Shown in pieces: positions 16,067-26,905 of a stretch of DNA of 64,000 nt. The number at the start of each line of letters is the position of its first letter. Position 1 is the first letter of the stretch. A program made the position numbers and the translations under genes. The notes under the pieces were generated by a model. That model was not told the DNA's origin. It did not search any database and worked only from the letters and a program-made list of their open reading frames with translations. Origin of the DNA: Nyssa sinensis (Eukaryota > Streptophyta > Magnoliopsida > Cornales > Nyssaceae); contig CM018036.1 of assembly GCA_008638375.1 (NCBI GenBank), positions 6,634,392 through 6,698,391 of the forward strand, written 5' to 3'.

Positions 16067-16276
16067 ATGGTGTCTAAGGTGGAAGAAGCCATGAAGAAGA
16101 GGCAACAACAACACGAGCAGCAGCAACAACACCACCATCAGCAGCTGCTGCAAAGGCAGCTACAATTCAACAAAGGAAAAGCTAGCAAGTTCAAGAGGAG
16201 CAGCTCCAATCTTGAAGAAGATGGTGCTTCTGCTGCTATTCTTCTGCTTGCCTGCATTGCCTTTGCTCCCTCCTAA
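16067..16276 (+). CDS. Small Gln/His-rich plant protein, 69 aa
   Basis: One-exon frame starting MVSKVEEAMKKRQQQ. Residues 1-12 are charged, residues 13-34 are a Gln/His tract (QQQHEQQQQHHHQQLLQRQ), then comes a basic, Ser-rich block (KFKRSSSNLEEDG, about 42-53) and a short hydrophobic end (AAILLLACIAFAPS). The basic block followed by a hydrophobic tail has the look of a conserved plant small protein, but I cannot give a name or function. Support for a real gene: a good TATA box 105 bases upstream, a leader without upstream ATGs close by, and sense codon use in the frame. A C-run and (CT)n(TA)n repeat begin about 20 bases after the stop. Confidence 0.65.
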   Translation: MVSKVEEAMKKRQQQHEQQQQHHHQQLLQRQLQFNKGKASKFKRSSSNLEEDGASAAILLLACIAFAPS

Positions 16277-16298
16277 TAGATGATTTTGTTCCCACCTC

Positions 16299-16317
16299 TC
16301 CCCCCCCCCCCCCCCCT

Positions 16318-16357
<40 letters not shown>

Positions 16358-16360
16358 CAT
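16299..16360. repeat. Compound microsatellite C(n)-(CT)n-(TA)n
   Basis: A run of C from about 16301, then CT, then TA dinucleotides, in the probable 3' UTR or flank of the small gene. Confidence 0.9.
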
Positions 16361-19300
16361 ATTTGATTTCTTTCTTTCCTGTTCCATGTTGTAAGAGTTC
16401 AATTTTCTGTTTGATTGCTTTATTAACTAAAAAAAATTCCTTAGTTCTCTCAGTTGTCAATGTATTTATACTATTTCTCCAATAATTACATCTATGCTTT
16501 AATTAATTAATTTTTTTCCTTGGCATAATAATGTACATAAAGGATCAATTATCTATTGTGCATGTGCCCTCTTATGGTAAATAAATGCATTTTCTAATTG
16601 CAAACATATGGGGGAAGATTACAAATTGAAGCTTTAATTTGAATCTTTGCATTGCAAGTATCAATTCATGAGAAGCAATTTCAACTACAACACAAAGACT
16701 AAAGCAATAAATTATCTACTTCACAGTCCAATTTATAGAACTACACAAATGTAATAAACCTGTGGGTGATCAAAGCCAAACCTAGCTAGCATTAGTGGTT
16801 CTACAAAAGTAAAGAAGCTCTATTGTAGAACAAGTGGAGGAGACTTTTGAAGCCCAATGGGAACGTTTCAAGTCTAATTTTAAGAAAATGTAATAGTAGA
16901 CACAAAGTTGGTTAGCGACGTTTTTGGGAACAGGAGATCCTATCTTGACCCAAAACGGCGAGACAGATAGTAATCATGGCTTTGCGGTGACCGAAGCTGC
17001 CAGATGGTCCAAATGACTTTGTTTGGGTCTTCAATTTCACTTTTTTGCCATTTATATTAATTTTTATTTTCGCGATTACCTTGTTTTGGAAAGTCCGAAT
17101 TAACTTCTATTTGCTGCCTATAGTTTCTTACTATGATAAGGTTTCTAGTTTTCTAAAAAGCCCTAATTTTTATTAATTTCGAATTTTCCCTCCTTTTCGT
17201 AATTATAGTTTTCTAATTGTAATAGGATTAATATAAGGAATTAGTAGGTTCTTATTCAGATTAGTAGTAGTTTTAGCCTATATATGTTGTAATTTAGATT
17301 TTATTATACAGATTATCAATAATATATTTTGAAGTCTATCGTGTTATATGTTTTATAAGGAATTTAATGTGTTTAATTTTCTTTTATGTTTCGTACTGCT
17401 GTTATATATCCAGTGCATTACACATGATTTGAGAAAATTTTTTAGTGGAAATGTCTCACGTACGGTGATACTGTCATTGAAATTAATTTAGTATTTATGT
17501 AAGATCTACGTAATCCTGCAAATACTCAAATCTTAGTACGGTAACACTGTATGAAACCTTTCCCCACTCGACTTATGTGCATATCAAGATATGTACTGCA
17601 GTTAATCCTTGTTAAATTATTTGGTATTTACCCTCTAAAATAAAACAAATTGGAAAAGAATTCATGAAGAACTGGGAATGTGAGAAGTTTCATTTGTGAC
17701 GGACTCATTTTAAGCTGACTAGATTTTGGGATTCATGACCCCTATGATTGACCATAATGAGATGGATCAAACTATTTTTTTTTGGCCAATTTCTAGCATT
17801 TAAAGCTTCAATTGTGTGTTTTTTTTTCTAATTTAGGAAAGTTTTAATTGTTTAATTACTTCCTGTAGAAAACTTCAGTATGTTTTTGTTGGGGCAGACT
17901 TCCTTTTTCTTTATCTAATTTTAAAATCTGGGTATAAATTAAATTTTTCCTAAATTAGATTTTATTCAAATTTCTCTCTTTTTCTAAGTTTTAATAGGAT
18001 TTCTTTTCTGTTTTGATTTTTTAAGTTAAAGTAGGAGTTTTCTTTCTCCATGAATATGATGTAAGAGACATCGATTATTCAACTTTATCAATAGTATTTC
18101 AAAATTTGAATTTTAAAAATTTGTTCTCTTATATTCATAATTAAATCGTACTTGAGAATTTAACGTATTCAATTCTTATTCATATTTCGTGCGGTGTCAT
18201 CTTTCATGGTGGTTGGTCTTGGTCACACTATATCATATCACATGACCAGGCTTTGTTTTGGGAAGACATTCAGGTGGTGCTATACTCCAATACTCCCACT
18301 TGACTTGCAAGAGTTGAACCCACAACTTATTCTAAGATGGACTGTAATGAAGGCAAGGGCCATGGTTCATCAAGGTGGATACCTTTCATGCTATCATCAT
18401 ATCCTTGTCTTTGAATGTAGACAGTCTGAAGTAATAATAGAAACAAAAACTGTGCAACAGGGTGACAACTAAAGGCCTATCACTAATAAGCAGTAGAAAA
18501 AAGTTTATGGGAAAGTCTCACCATAGACCCACATGAGTCTTGTAAAATAGTCAAATCTGTATGTGATATCATCCGGTGAAACCTTCTCACAAAACTTTTT
18601 TTTTTTCATTTCATCAACAACCAAATAATATGGCACATTTACTTAGTGATTTTTTCAACATTAACCAAGCAGCACTGCCCCTGTGAATTTGATTAATTTA
18701 TTGTATTTGATCCACTTGACATGTATTTTTAGTGTTGGTATATATGGGTATTTCAAAATACGTATTCCATATTGATTAGAGAGAAAAAAAATTTAATTTG
18801 ATTGTCCAACCTTTATATATATATATATATATTTGTTATGTTTTCCATTTTAATAGTCAAAACTTCCTAATTAATTTGATTATCAAACCTTCTTCAAATA
18901 TTTGATTTGTTTCCCACTTCAATTGTCGAACTTTCTTCTTATATTTAATTAACTAATCAGTTGTAGACAATGATCCTTAATCAGGCCGGACTATATTCCA
19001 TGAAGCAAGTGATCTTTCTTTATTTCTCTCTCTTGCAACTCTATATAAACCAATGAAATCTTGAGATAGAACACACAAGCTTTGAGCTCTGAATTGTTAA
19101 TATAGTGTTTTGAGAATTTCTTTAGTGTTCTTTTTATTTTGTTGAAAGTTCTCTTGTTGTCCATCCTTTCTTGAGATTCCATTAATTTTGTTGAGAATTT
19201 TTGTTATTGTTGATTTCGTATCTATCAAAGTAACAAAGAATTGTTCATTTAATCCAAATATTACAAGTAGTAGCAGCTTATGTGAATCAACACGTTTCAT

Positions 19301-20266
19301 CCTGGAGGGTGAAGCGTGATTAACTTGTTGCATTGAGATTTTTCTTCCAAAGAGTAAAATCACTATTAAGAGCAATGTTACTGCACACGCCTCAACTGCT
19401 GAATTTTCTTACCCTATCCCTATATCATGTTCATTATATTTTTTTTGGCAATATGCTTAGCCCTAGACATATAAATTCTCCTACAGTTAGCTACATATGA
19501 TTATAGATGAGCCTATATATTTAAGAATACTAAAGACTAAATATAGAGTAACTTGAGATAACATAATAAAAGACATAATAATATTGGGGTTTTTGTAATA
19601 AAAAAATAAAATTTTATTTATTAGGCAATTATTTTTTTTTGGGGGAAAAATTATAATTAAGGTAAACTCCCAACCTTAAATTATATGTAAGTATTGAAAT
19701 TTTTTAAAATTGCAGTTAAGACAATGAGTTAAAAAATTAATTGCAAAAAAGGTAAAATAATTTACACTTAATCTAATTTGGATGAAAAGTTAACACGGAC
19801 CCCTATCTGTTACAAATTATACTATATTTTTTAGAAAAATTAACAATTGGACCTCTAATTTTATATATATATATATATATATATTCATAAGAGTTCGTGT
19901 TTGTTAAATTCTAATACTTTTACTTTTACCCCTCTTATCAGTAATTTTTGAATCAACTAAAAAAGATTTTGATCAAAAGATAAAACTCTTAACTTCATAA
20001 AGGAAGTGAATAAAAGCAATTTACATCACCATCCAAAATAATAATAATTATAAATAAGTAACAATCAACAATATATTTTTCCTTTATTCTCTCCTCTCTC
20101 TCTCTCCCTCTAAATATTTAAAATTGAGACAACAAGAGGTCGGAGTTTTGTTGACCCGAAGAAAAGATTCAATCACATAACTTAAAAATTTAAATTAAAT
20201 TATTAGTAGTAAGACTTGTATCTATATTCAATCAAACACCCATCCGATATGGCATATCACTATTAA
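16361..20266. other. Intergenic, no gene seen
   Basis: About 3.9 kb of AT-rich sequence. It contains TA microsatellites at 18815-18832 and 19859-19884. The longest open frame (plus strand, 18194-18472) has no recognisable motif or codon character. Confidence 0.5.
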
Positions 20267-21541
20267 TTAGTGACTTGGAAATGATGTAATGAAGGTTTGT
20301 AGCTCTGGATTGTGCTCAAACTTAGCCATTTGTTGTTCATCCATGGTTACCCATGCTTCTATTCCATCACCCTCTTTGGGATCCAAAAGGAAGATCACAT
20401 TCTTAAAGATCATGCCAGCACTACTCACCCAAATGGGCTTTCCCCAACCAAAATCGGCTTTATAGATAGGAAATCTACACCAACTACTGAACCTGAGAAA
20501 CTGCACTTCCCCTCTGGAAAATGCCTCACCAAGATTCTTGAAATGATCATCACTCTTCATGACCACTGCATGGCCATCTCCAGTTTGCAGTTGTCTTACA
20601 TAATCATTGTCAATTTTCTTTATTGCCAACCTCAGCTGATCCACCAAGCTAGCCAGCTCTGGCTGGCCATATGCTGCTGTGATTGACATCTGAAAGAGAT
20701 TTCCAAAAGAATGTTCCGGCAATGGTGGGGAAATTCTCCCCCTTAAATTCACTGAATGGGCTGCAATTTGAGGCATGGCACACTTCCATATCAGTGCTGA
20801 CACCACCTCAACACGGGTAGGTTTCAGCAAGCATGAGCCAAAAGACACTTGAGCTTTCAGAGCAGCTATTGCGGATGCCTCAAAAACAAACCTCCTGGTG
20901 ACAAGTCTCTCTTTGGGAGTTGGTGCTGCTGGCCTGGGCCTGGACAAGTCCCGCGGTGGGAAGAGGGAAGCTGAATCAAAGCTTGGAGACACCAAATTGG
21001 TTTCGCCACCACGAGCTGTTGCAGCCCATCCTTTGATGAATGTACTCAATGTCAACCCATCAGCAATCCTGTGTGAGATGCATATACCAATTGCTATACC
21101 ACCACAAGCAAAGAAATTGACCTGAATGGCCAATTGTTGTTCCATGCTCAGTTTGGCACTGTTGTTCTTGAATGGAATAAATTGGTTCAGTACCTCAACT
21201 TCTGGCTTTTTCATGATGTCTGAAAGCTGGCCATCAACATGGGCTTCCAAATAATCAACACCCTGATCATTACAATCAACCAGATTGTCACCTCTCATCC
21301 TTCCAGCCAAAGGGTAGAATCTAGTTAAGGTGTGAGACAATGATTTTTTTAGAAGATAAGATATCTCTGCAGGTTGTTTGAGATTGGTAGTTTCATTGTG
21401 GGAGTAAAAAAGAATAATGGGGACATAAACAGGAGGAATGAGCTGATCAAGAAATGAGAGCTTGAAGTCTCTGAGGTGATGGGGTGTGGGAATGGATGGT
21501 TTAATAACCTCCCTAGAAACAATATCAATCTTCATCATCAT
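20267..21541 (-). CDS. BAHD-family acyltransferase (vinorine synthase-like), 424 aa
   Basis: Transfers an acyl group from acyl-CoA to an alcohol or amine of a specialised metabolite, normally in the cytosol. Single exon. Starting at the first ATG of MMMKIDIVSREVIKPS, the protein has the two BAHD signatures: the catalytic HxxxD as HRIADG at about residues 157-162, and the structural DFGWG at about 363-367. The length fits the family (about 430). The N-terminal layout (IVSREVIKPSIPTP, then LKKSLSHTLTRFYPLAGR) resembles the clade of vinorine synthase and related O-acetyltransferases; the substrate cannot be told from sequence. The frame is open above the ATG, but only through a TA/CA microsatellite with no earlier ATG, so 21541 is the start. 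No damage seen. Confidence 0.93.
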   Translation of the reverse strand: MMMKIDIVSREVIKPSIPTPHHLRDFKLSFLDQLIPPVYVPIILFYSHNETTNLKQPAEISYLLKKSLSHTLTRFYPLAGRMRGDNLVDCNDQGVDYLEAHVDGQLSDIMKKPEVEVLNQFIPFKNNSAKLSMEQQLAIQVNFFACGGIAIGICISHRIADGLTLSTFIKGWAATARGGETNLVSPSFDSASLFPPRDLSRPRPAAPTPKERLVTRRFVFEASAIAALKAQVSFGSCLLKPTRVEVVSALIWKCAMPQIAAHSVNLRGRISPPLPEHSFGNLFQMSITAAYGQPELASLVDQLRLAIKKIDNDYVRQLQTGDGHAVVMKSDDHFKNLGEAFSRGEVQFLRFSSWCRFPIYKADFGWGKPIWVSSAGMIFKNVIFLLDPKEGDGIEAWVTMDEQQMAKFEHNPELQTFITSFPSH

Positions 21542-21583
<42 letters not shown>

Positions 21584-21680
21584 AACGTGTGTGTGTGTGA
21601 GCTAAGGTAGCAAAAAAAAGAGAATTAATGAGTTATGGTCCTTCATGCATGGCAAGAAATTGCAATCTTATATAGAGGGA
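21542..21680 (-). promoter_or_regulatory. BAHD gene leader with microsatellite and TATA box
   Basis: TATATAAG on the minus strand at about 21667-21674, some 130 bases above the ATG. Directly before the ATG the leader is a (TA)n(CA)n tract at 21542-21583 followed by GTGTGTGT, so leader length is likely to vary between individuals. Confidence 0.65.
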
Positions 21681-22340
21681 CAGTAGAATATGTATGGACC
21701 TCCCATGGTCCTTCCTGGGATTGAAAAACGGCTGTGTCCTAGAACACGTAACGAACTTGATTGAGCTGCCAGTGGATTTGCCTTTCTGAGCCAACTAATT
21801 TGACCCAACAAACTTCCCACATTGAATTGATTACTGACAATTCTGGATTTGGGATGTCCTGAGATTAATTTGGATTTTATGTTTACAGAGTTTGTGACAC
21901 TGATGGAATTAATTTTGCAGTATTTTTGTGGTCATATTAATTAAATCAAATAAACTGCGGTACTTGTGGCTATTTGGCCCAGAGGTTGGTCAGCCAAAAA
22001 TAGGGAAGAGAACATCCTCTCTAGAGCTTTTGATGAAAATGTTAAAATTTGCATGAAAATTGCTCTGCCAAAAGAAGCTCACATGGACCCATCAATGGAT
22101 TATGACACTTACCTACCACGAGATGGACAATCTTATTTTGACACTTACATTAGACAAAAATAATAGCTTTAATTATCAATGAAATGGACAATCTTATACA
22201 GCTGCAACAAAGATAGAATGTTCAAATAAGCAACCACCATTGATTATTTTTAAATGATAATGTGTACCAAATGATATTTTCAAACGAGTCTGTATACTAA
22301 ATGATATTGTACTCTTCTAATAATACTATACCATGAACTT

Positions 22341-22490
22341 CAGATATGGCTGAGTGAGTAAGATCTTGGGATTAATCTCGAAAGTCACATGTTTGAGTAA
22401 AAGATGTAAGATTAGAACTGTTTCACTCCTCTAGTTTATAAGTCTGACTATGCGATCAAAAATTACAATTGATAGCTGAGTTACTGAATT
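22341..22490 (+). mobile_element. tRNA-derived SINE-like copy
   Basis: ATATGGCTGAGTGAGTAAGA resembles the RNA polymerase III A box of Leu/Ser tRNAs; CATGTTTGAGTAAAAGATG about 50 bases later stands where the B box should be. The order and wording parallel the better copy at 28888-29072 (GAGTAATCCTCAAGGTC versus GATTAATCTCGAAAGTC, then ...TTCACTCCT / ...ACTTTCTTC). It is a diverged copy; the ends are approximate. Confidence 0.5.
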
Positions 22491-23672
22491 TTTTGAGAAT
22501 ATGAGGGGATCCAAACCAAAAATAAATAAATAAAAGGGCATATTTGACAACATTATGTACAATACGAAATTTTACTAGTAGTTTCTTCATTTCAAGTTTG
22601 AACCGTATTTATCACATTGGTTTTGATGCATCTCTCGGTCAATCATATCACAATCTTAGCCAAACCCATACCTTGTCATGGTAGCGTTAACGAACCTTTC
22701 TGAACTGCCTTTGAATGATCTCTAATGGCTGAAAATTTTGAATCGTCTAACTGTTGTCAAACCACGTTGCCCTTTCCAATTCCACGCTGGTCTTCAGTCT
22801 AGGACAAGCACAAATAGGAGATTTTAACATTCGAGAAATGCATTTGCCAAGAATATGAGAAGTCAAAGTATTGTGTGTCATTCTTTTTTTTTTTGGGTAA
22901 TACAAAACGTTTCCAACAACTGCAATCTTGGAGCGCATGTTCGGATCGTAAATCGAAGACCTTTCTAGGATTATTTTGCATAAATTTATACTTGATACTT
23001 TTTATGTACTTAGTCCCTTAATTTACTACTACTTAAACTAGTTCTTGAGGTTATGTTATTCTTATTAGTTACCCTTATTAACAATCTAGTTGTGATAGTC
23101 TTCTCGCCCCTTTCTACCATCTTGTTACTCATTCAAATTCTCACATAAAATACAAAATGGTTGCAACCCAATCCCAAAAACCCAGTGGCCAATCCAGGAA
23201 AAATAGTTCAATGAGATGGTAGTATGATGGTATTTTTATTGTGATTTAAATATCATTGTAGGACTTATATGGATCCTACAAAAATAACAAATCATAATGG
23301 GAGTAGTACCATGCTATCGTTCTACTGGACTTTTTCCATAATCTAGACCAAAAAAAATTTGGATAGAAAATTTGATTTTTTTTCAAAAATATTTATAGAA
23401 AGGAGTAAAAAAAACTTTGGACAGGCCCTTAGAGCATATGTACGTGTGGCCACTGCAAAAATCTTAATATTATGCTTGGATAAATAGTAGAAGAAGAAGA
23501 AGAGGCGAGGATAACATTAGTTATAAGAAAAATGAGAGGGGGAAAGTGTAGTCTATCTTTCATGTTAGGATAACAAATGAAAAAAAGAGAGTATAATCCT
23601 CACATCTTGTTGAATAATAACCAAGGAGTCCACGCCTCCAGAGTGAGATTGGAGAGACAACTCCTTCAAGGC

Positions 23673-23804
23673 TAGGGATGGCAACTTGTGCAGGTCTCGC
23701 CCCTAATGAGATGGGTATGGATTGTTTATAAACGAGGTCGATGATAAAAAATATAAATGGGATCGGAGTTGTGAACGGATACTTCGCTCCTGTTGCCATT
23801 CTTA
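23673..23804. mobile_element. 132-bp hAT-type MITE with perfect 8-bp TSD
   Basis: Flanked by TTCAAGGC at 23665-23672 and again at 23805-23812. The ends are TAGGGATGGCAAC and, reversed, TAAGAATGGCAAC. An 8-bp duplication with TAGGG-type ends is the mark of non-autonomous hAT elements. No coding capacity. Confidence 0.85.
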
Positions 23805-25200
23805 TTCAAGGCTTTGACATACATTTCAAAAGAAAATGATTATATAATTTTTTATTATTAAGCCCTAAAATAAAGATGTTTTCTTTTTCCTTTATAATTT
23901 TATGAATAGGGGTGTCTTTTTCTATTTTTTCCTTTATAATTTTATGGATAAAATTGGTATTATAACAAATTCATTAAAAACTCTCATTTCTTTTCGTTTC
24001 TATCCATTTTTGAAATGAGAATAAATTGAATAAAATAAAAATTAAAAGACTCTTCCATCTCTCTCTCTTCCTCTTCTTTTTATTTTCTAATTTTAAACAA
24101 AATACAAAATAATATTTTTCACCTTCCCTTTTCCTTATACTTTTTTTTAAATCCCTGGATTCAAGCGGTGTAACTCACTTATCAACAATGGGCTCTTTGT
24201 ATCATGTGACTCCCGAATAAGCTATTATATGTTCGGGCCCAACAATACGAGAGAAATACCCATATAATTGAAACCGTGTGTGCTTGTAGGCTCTGAAGCC
24301 TCTAAAAATTAAAAGATCTCTTGAACTCAAAATCTAAGACACCAACTCAAGAGAGAGTGGGCCTCAATGGCTCATGGGCTAGGACAATTCTGATAAAAAC
24401 CCCGTGAACCTTGACTGCAAAAAGAAAGCTATAGAAAAATGACACGGTTTTGTGTTTGAAACTTGGCTTATGATTTAGAGCAGAGCAGAGCTGTGAACAA
24501 AACTATGGAGCATGTATGAATTTTCATTCCGACAGTATCTTTTAAAAAAACATCTTTTTGACTCGAAATATAAAAACTTAAAGAGTCACGAATTCTTAAA
24601 TATTTGAAATTTTATCTAACAAAAGTTATTTTTTCAAAAATTACTTTTAGATTAAAATTTTGGGTTAAAAACGTCTTTTCAAATATGCATGTCTCCCATC
24701 AATAATGAAAAAATAACATGGATTTAAAAAATTTAAGAAAAAAATTGCACTGGGAAGGTAAAAAATTCTTATTTCTTTGTTCCATCCACCATGATGAGAA
24801 TTTGTGTCAGATTTTCCTTATTTCTTTGTTCCATCCACCCATTATCAGGCTTCAGAAAGAAGTGAGCACATTACAGTCAGTTTTGGTTCTAAAGAATTAA
24901 AAAACTGTCAATCTATACATTTTGATACCCAATATGCACACCAAACCCCCAATACTACTTTATTTCATCTGTTCTCTTCACCTGAACAGCTCAAATTCAA
25001 ACTCAGATTTCTTATTTTTCCCTCCAAAGTCAGAGACTGCACTCAACTGAATTTGGGTATTACTGCATTACATTGAAGTAGCAGATAATATTTATTATAC
25101 AGTCACATAGCTTCTGAGTTCCCATGTAACTTGAATTTCCTTATTGTTTATTTGCAGGACTTCAATCCTAGTCTGGACCTGCAAATTGAGCAGCTATGGC

Positions 25201-26789
25201 TCAGCATTTCCAGCAAGAAGCCGCGACAATTGGCTTCGATTTCCAGCCAAGAACCAAGCAGCCCTTCTCTTCCACAATGGTGTAACCATCACAAACCTTC
25301 ATCTTCCCCAGCCATTGCTTGGCCTGAGCCACCATCTTAATGGGTGAGGGCTGAAACCCCGCCCGGCTCATTCTCCTGCGCCACTGGTCCACCCTCTCAT
25401 GCCTTTCTACCCTGGCTGGACCCTCACAACTCACAATGTTCTTGATCTCCTCAGCAAAGTAAAACTGTTCCATCTTTGCGCGCCTTGTGTCATATTTGGG
25501 CAGCATTGCATCAAGAGAGTCAAAAATTGCAGAGTAATAATGTAGTGCTTCCATGAATCTGCCAAGAAAGAAAGGCCCATTATGGCTAGAATCCTGCTCA
25601 ACCAGGACTAGAGCTTTTGGTGAGAGCTCATGAATTATCTGCAGAACTGAGTTTAAAGCTCCCCTACTTTCCTTCACCACACAATGTAACTGCAGAATGC
25701 TATTAACCACCAGGACTTCACCATCATTCATTTTGATGTCTTCAGGTTTTAGATTTTCCAAGTTGCTTTCCACCACTGAAAACTCCAAATTTATGTCCAG
25801 GCTTTGGGCATAAGCCACAAGCTCATCACCAATGATTTGGAATCTTTCAACACAAAGGCCAACCGCTGTTATCCTAAGGCGGCGAGGTGGTTGGCCTGGC
25901 ACGGTTGGCGAGGCTTTGGATCAGTCCATGCCATTGCTGTCCATGGGGCAAACCAAGGGTCATGCCCAGGTCCACCACATGAACAAAGTTCTCTCCCTCA
26001 AAGGCTTCCAATATTGAAGCATTGGCCACAAAGTGACCAAACTGAATATGTGGGCAAATTTCATAGACAAGCCTTAAAGCTTCTTCCTTTTTCTCATTGG
26101 CAATGTCCATTATATTCATTGTTGGTGCAACAAAACCAACTGTCCCAAGTGGCTGAACCAGGGTCAGCCTGTCGGCGAGGCCCTGGACAAAGCAAGAAGC
26201 CACCCTCTGGAAAGAAGAGCCAAAGACTAGAGCACTGGCTCTTAGCTCTGACAATAAAACCGAGGCGTGGGACTTGTCCCGGCATGCCACTGCTTCAGCA
26301 CAAGAAATGAGCTGCTGGACCAGCCTCATTCCATCCCCATTTCCATCTTCTTCAGCTTGATCACAACCATCCTCAGAGCCAAAAATAGCTGCTGCAGCCT
26401 CTTCAACTGCCTCAGCTGCAAGATATCTCTGGGTATAAGTCCAAACATGGTCCCGGAATTTAAGCCTCCCCAAGCTATTCAAGCTATTAGTGCTGCTATT
26501 CCGGGAGATGATGCTGCCATTGTTCTCGTGGCTAATGCTTCCACCAGAATAGAGGCTGCCTGCAATTAGTTCCAAGAAATTCGGCAACACTTCTGGTTCG
26601 TTTCAGCCTCTTATAGTTTCCATTTTCATCAGACAAGGCGGGGAACCAGGTAGGAGCAGTGTTCCCCAAAATGGGTAAAAAGGGATAAGAATAACAAGCC
26701 ATGGGAGAAAGACTGAGCTCTGAACCACCTACCTCATGATCATCTCTTTCATCACTGCAGAAGTCATAAGACAAGGGGCAAGAAGCCAT
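25201..26789 (-). pseudogene. GRAS-domain transcription factor with two +1 frameshifts
   Basis: Plant nuclear transcriptional regulator family. The protein is spread over three minus-strand frames that join end to end: 26789 down to about 26580 (MASCPLSYDFC... KRTRSVAEFL), about 26580-25900 (LELIAGSLYSGGS... QSLANR), and about 25900-25201 (PGQPPRRLRITAVG... ASCWKC, stop). Domains in order: leucine heptad region (LISCAEAVACRDKSH), VHIID-type motif as VHVVDLGM, PFYRE-like region (RFMEALHYYSAIFDSLDA) and SAW end (CLVLGWKSKPIVAASCW). Dropping one base near 26575 (CTTGG for CTGG) and one near 25898 (CGTGCC for CGTCC) would restore continuity. GRAS genes are usually intronless, and no introns fit here. 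Read literally it is a young pseudogene; sequence error is the alternative. The subfamily is not certain. Confidence 0.85.
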
Positions 26790-26905
26790 AGCCCTTAAAA
26801 TCTCTCTCTCCCCCACTCTCTTCTTGCCTCTGCCAAAAGTTAAAAGATATTCAATAAGGCTCTGAAAGAACCATTTACCAGGTGAGAGAGACTTATATAG
26901 CCGAA
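26790..26905 (-). promoter_or_regulatory. GRAS gene leader and TATA box
   Basis: CTATATAAGT on the minus strand at 26891-26900, about 100 bases above the ATG at 26789, followed by a CT-rich leader. The promoter looks intact although the coding frame is broken. Confidence 0.6.

Larger units (their letters stand above)
21681..25200. other. Intergenic, no intact gene seen
   Basis: About 3.5 kb. Holds the SINE and hAT MITE listed separately and a 23-bp phrase (CTTATTTCTTTGTTCCATCC...) repeated at 24769 and 24818. The short open frames have no known domains. Confidence 0.5.

Noticed and set aside
18194..18472. 92-codon plus-strand frame
   Set aside because: No recognisable domain and surrounding sequence is plain AT-rich spacer.
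20312..21125. Plus-strand frames inside the BAHD gene
   Set aside because: Shadows of the conserved minus-strand coding frame.
25804..26310. 168-codon plus-strand frame
   Set aside because: Antisense shadow of the GRAS coding sequence.
25201..26789. GRAS region as two or three separate genes or as an intron-containing gene
   Set aside because: The three frames join into one colinear GRAS protein without gaps, and no GT-AG introns would repair the joins.
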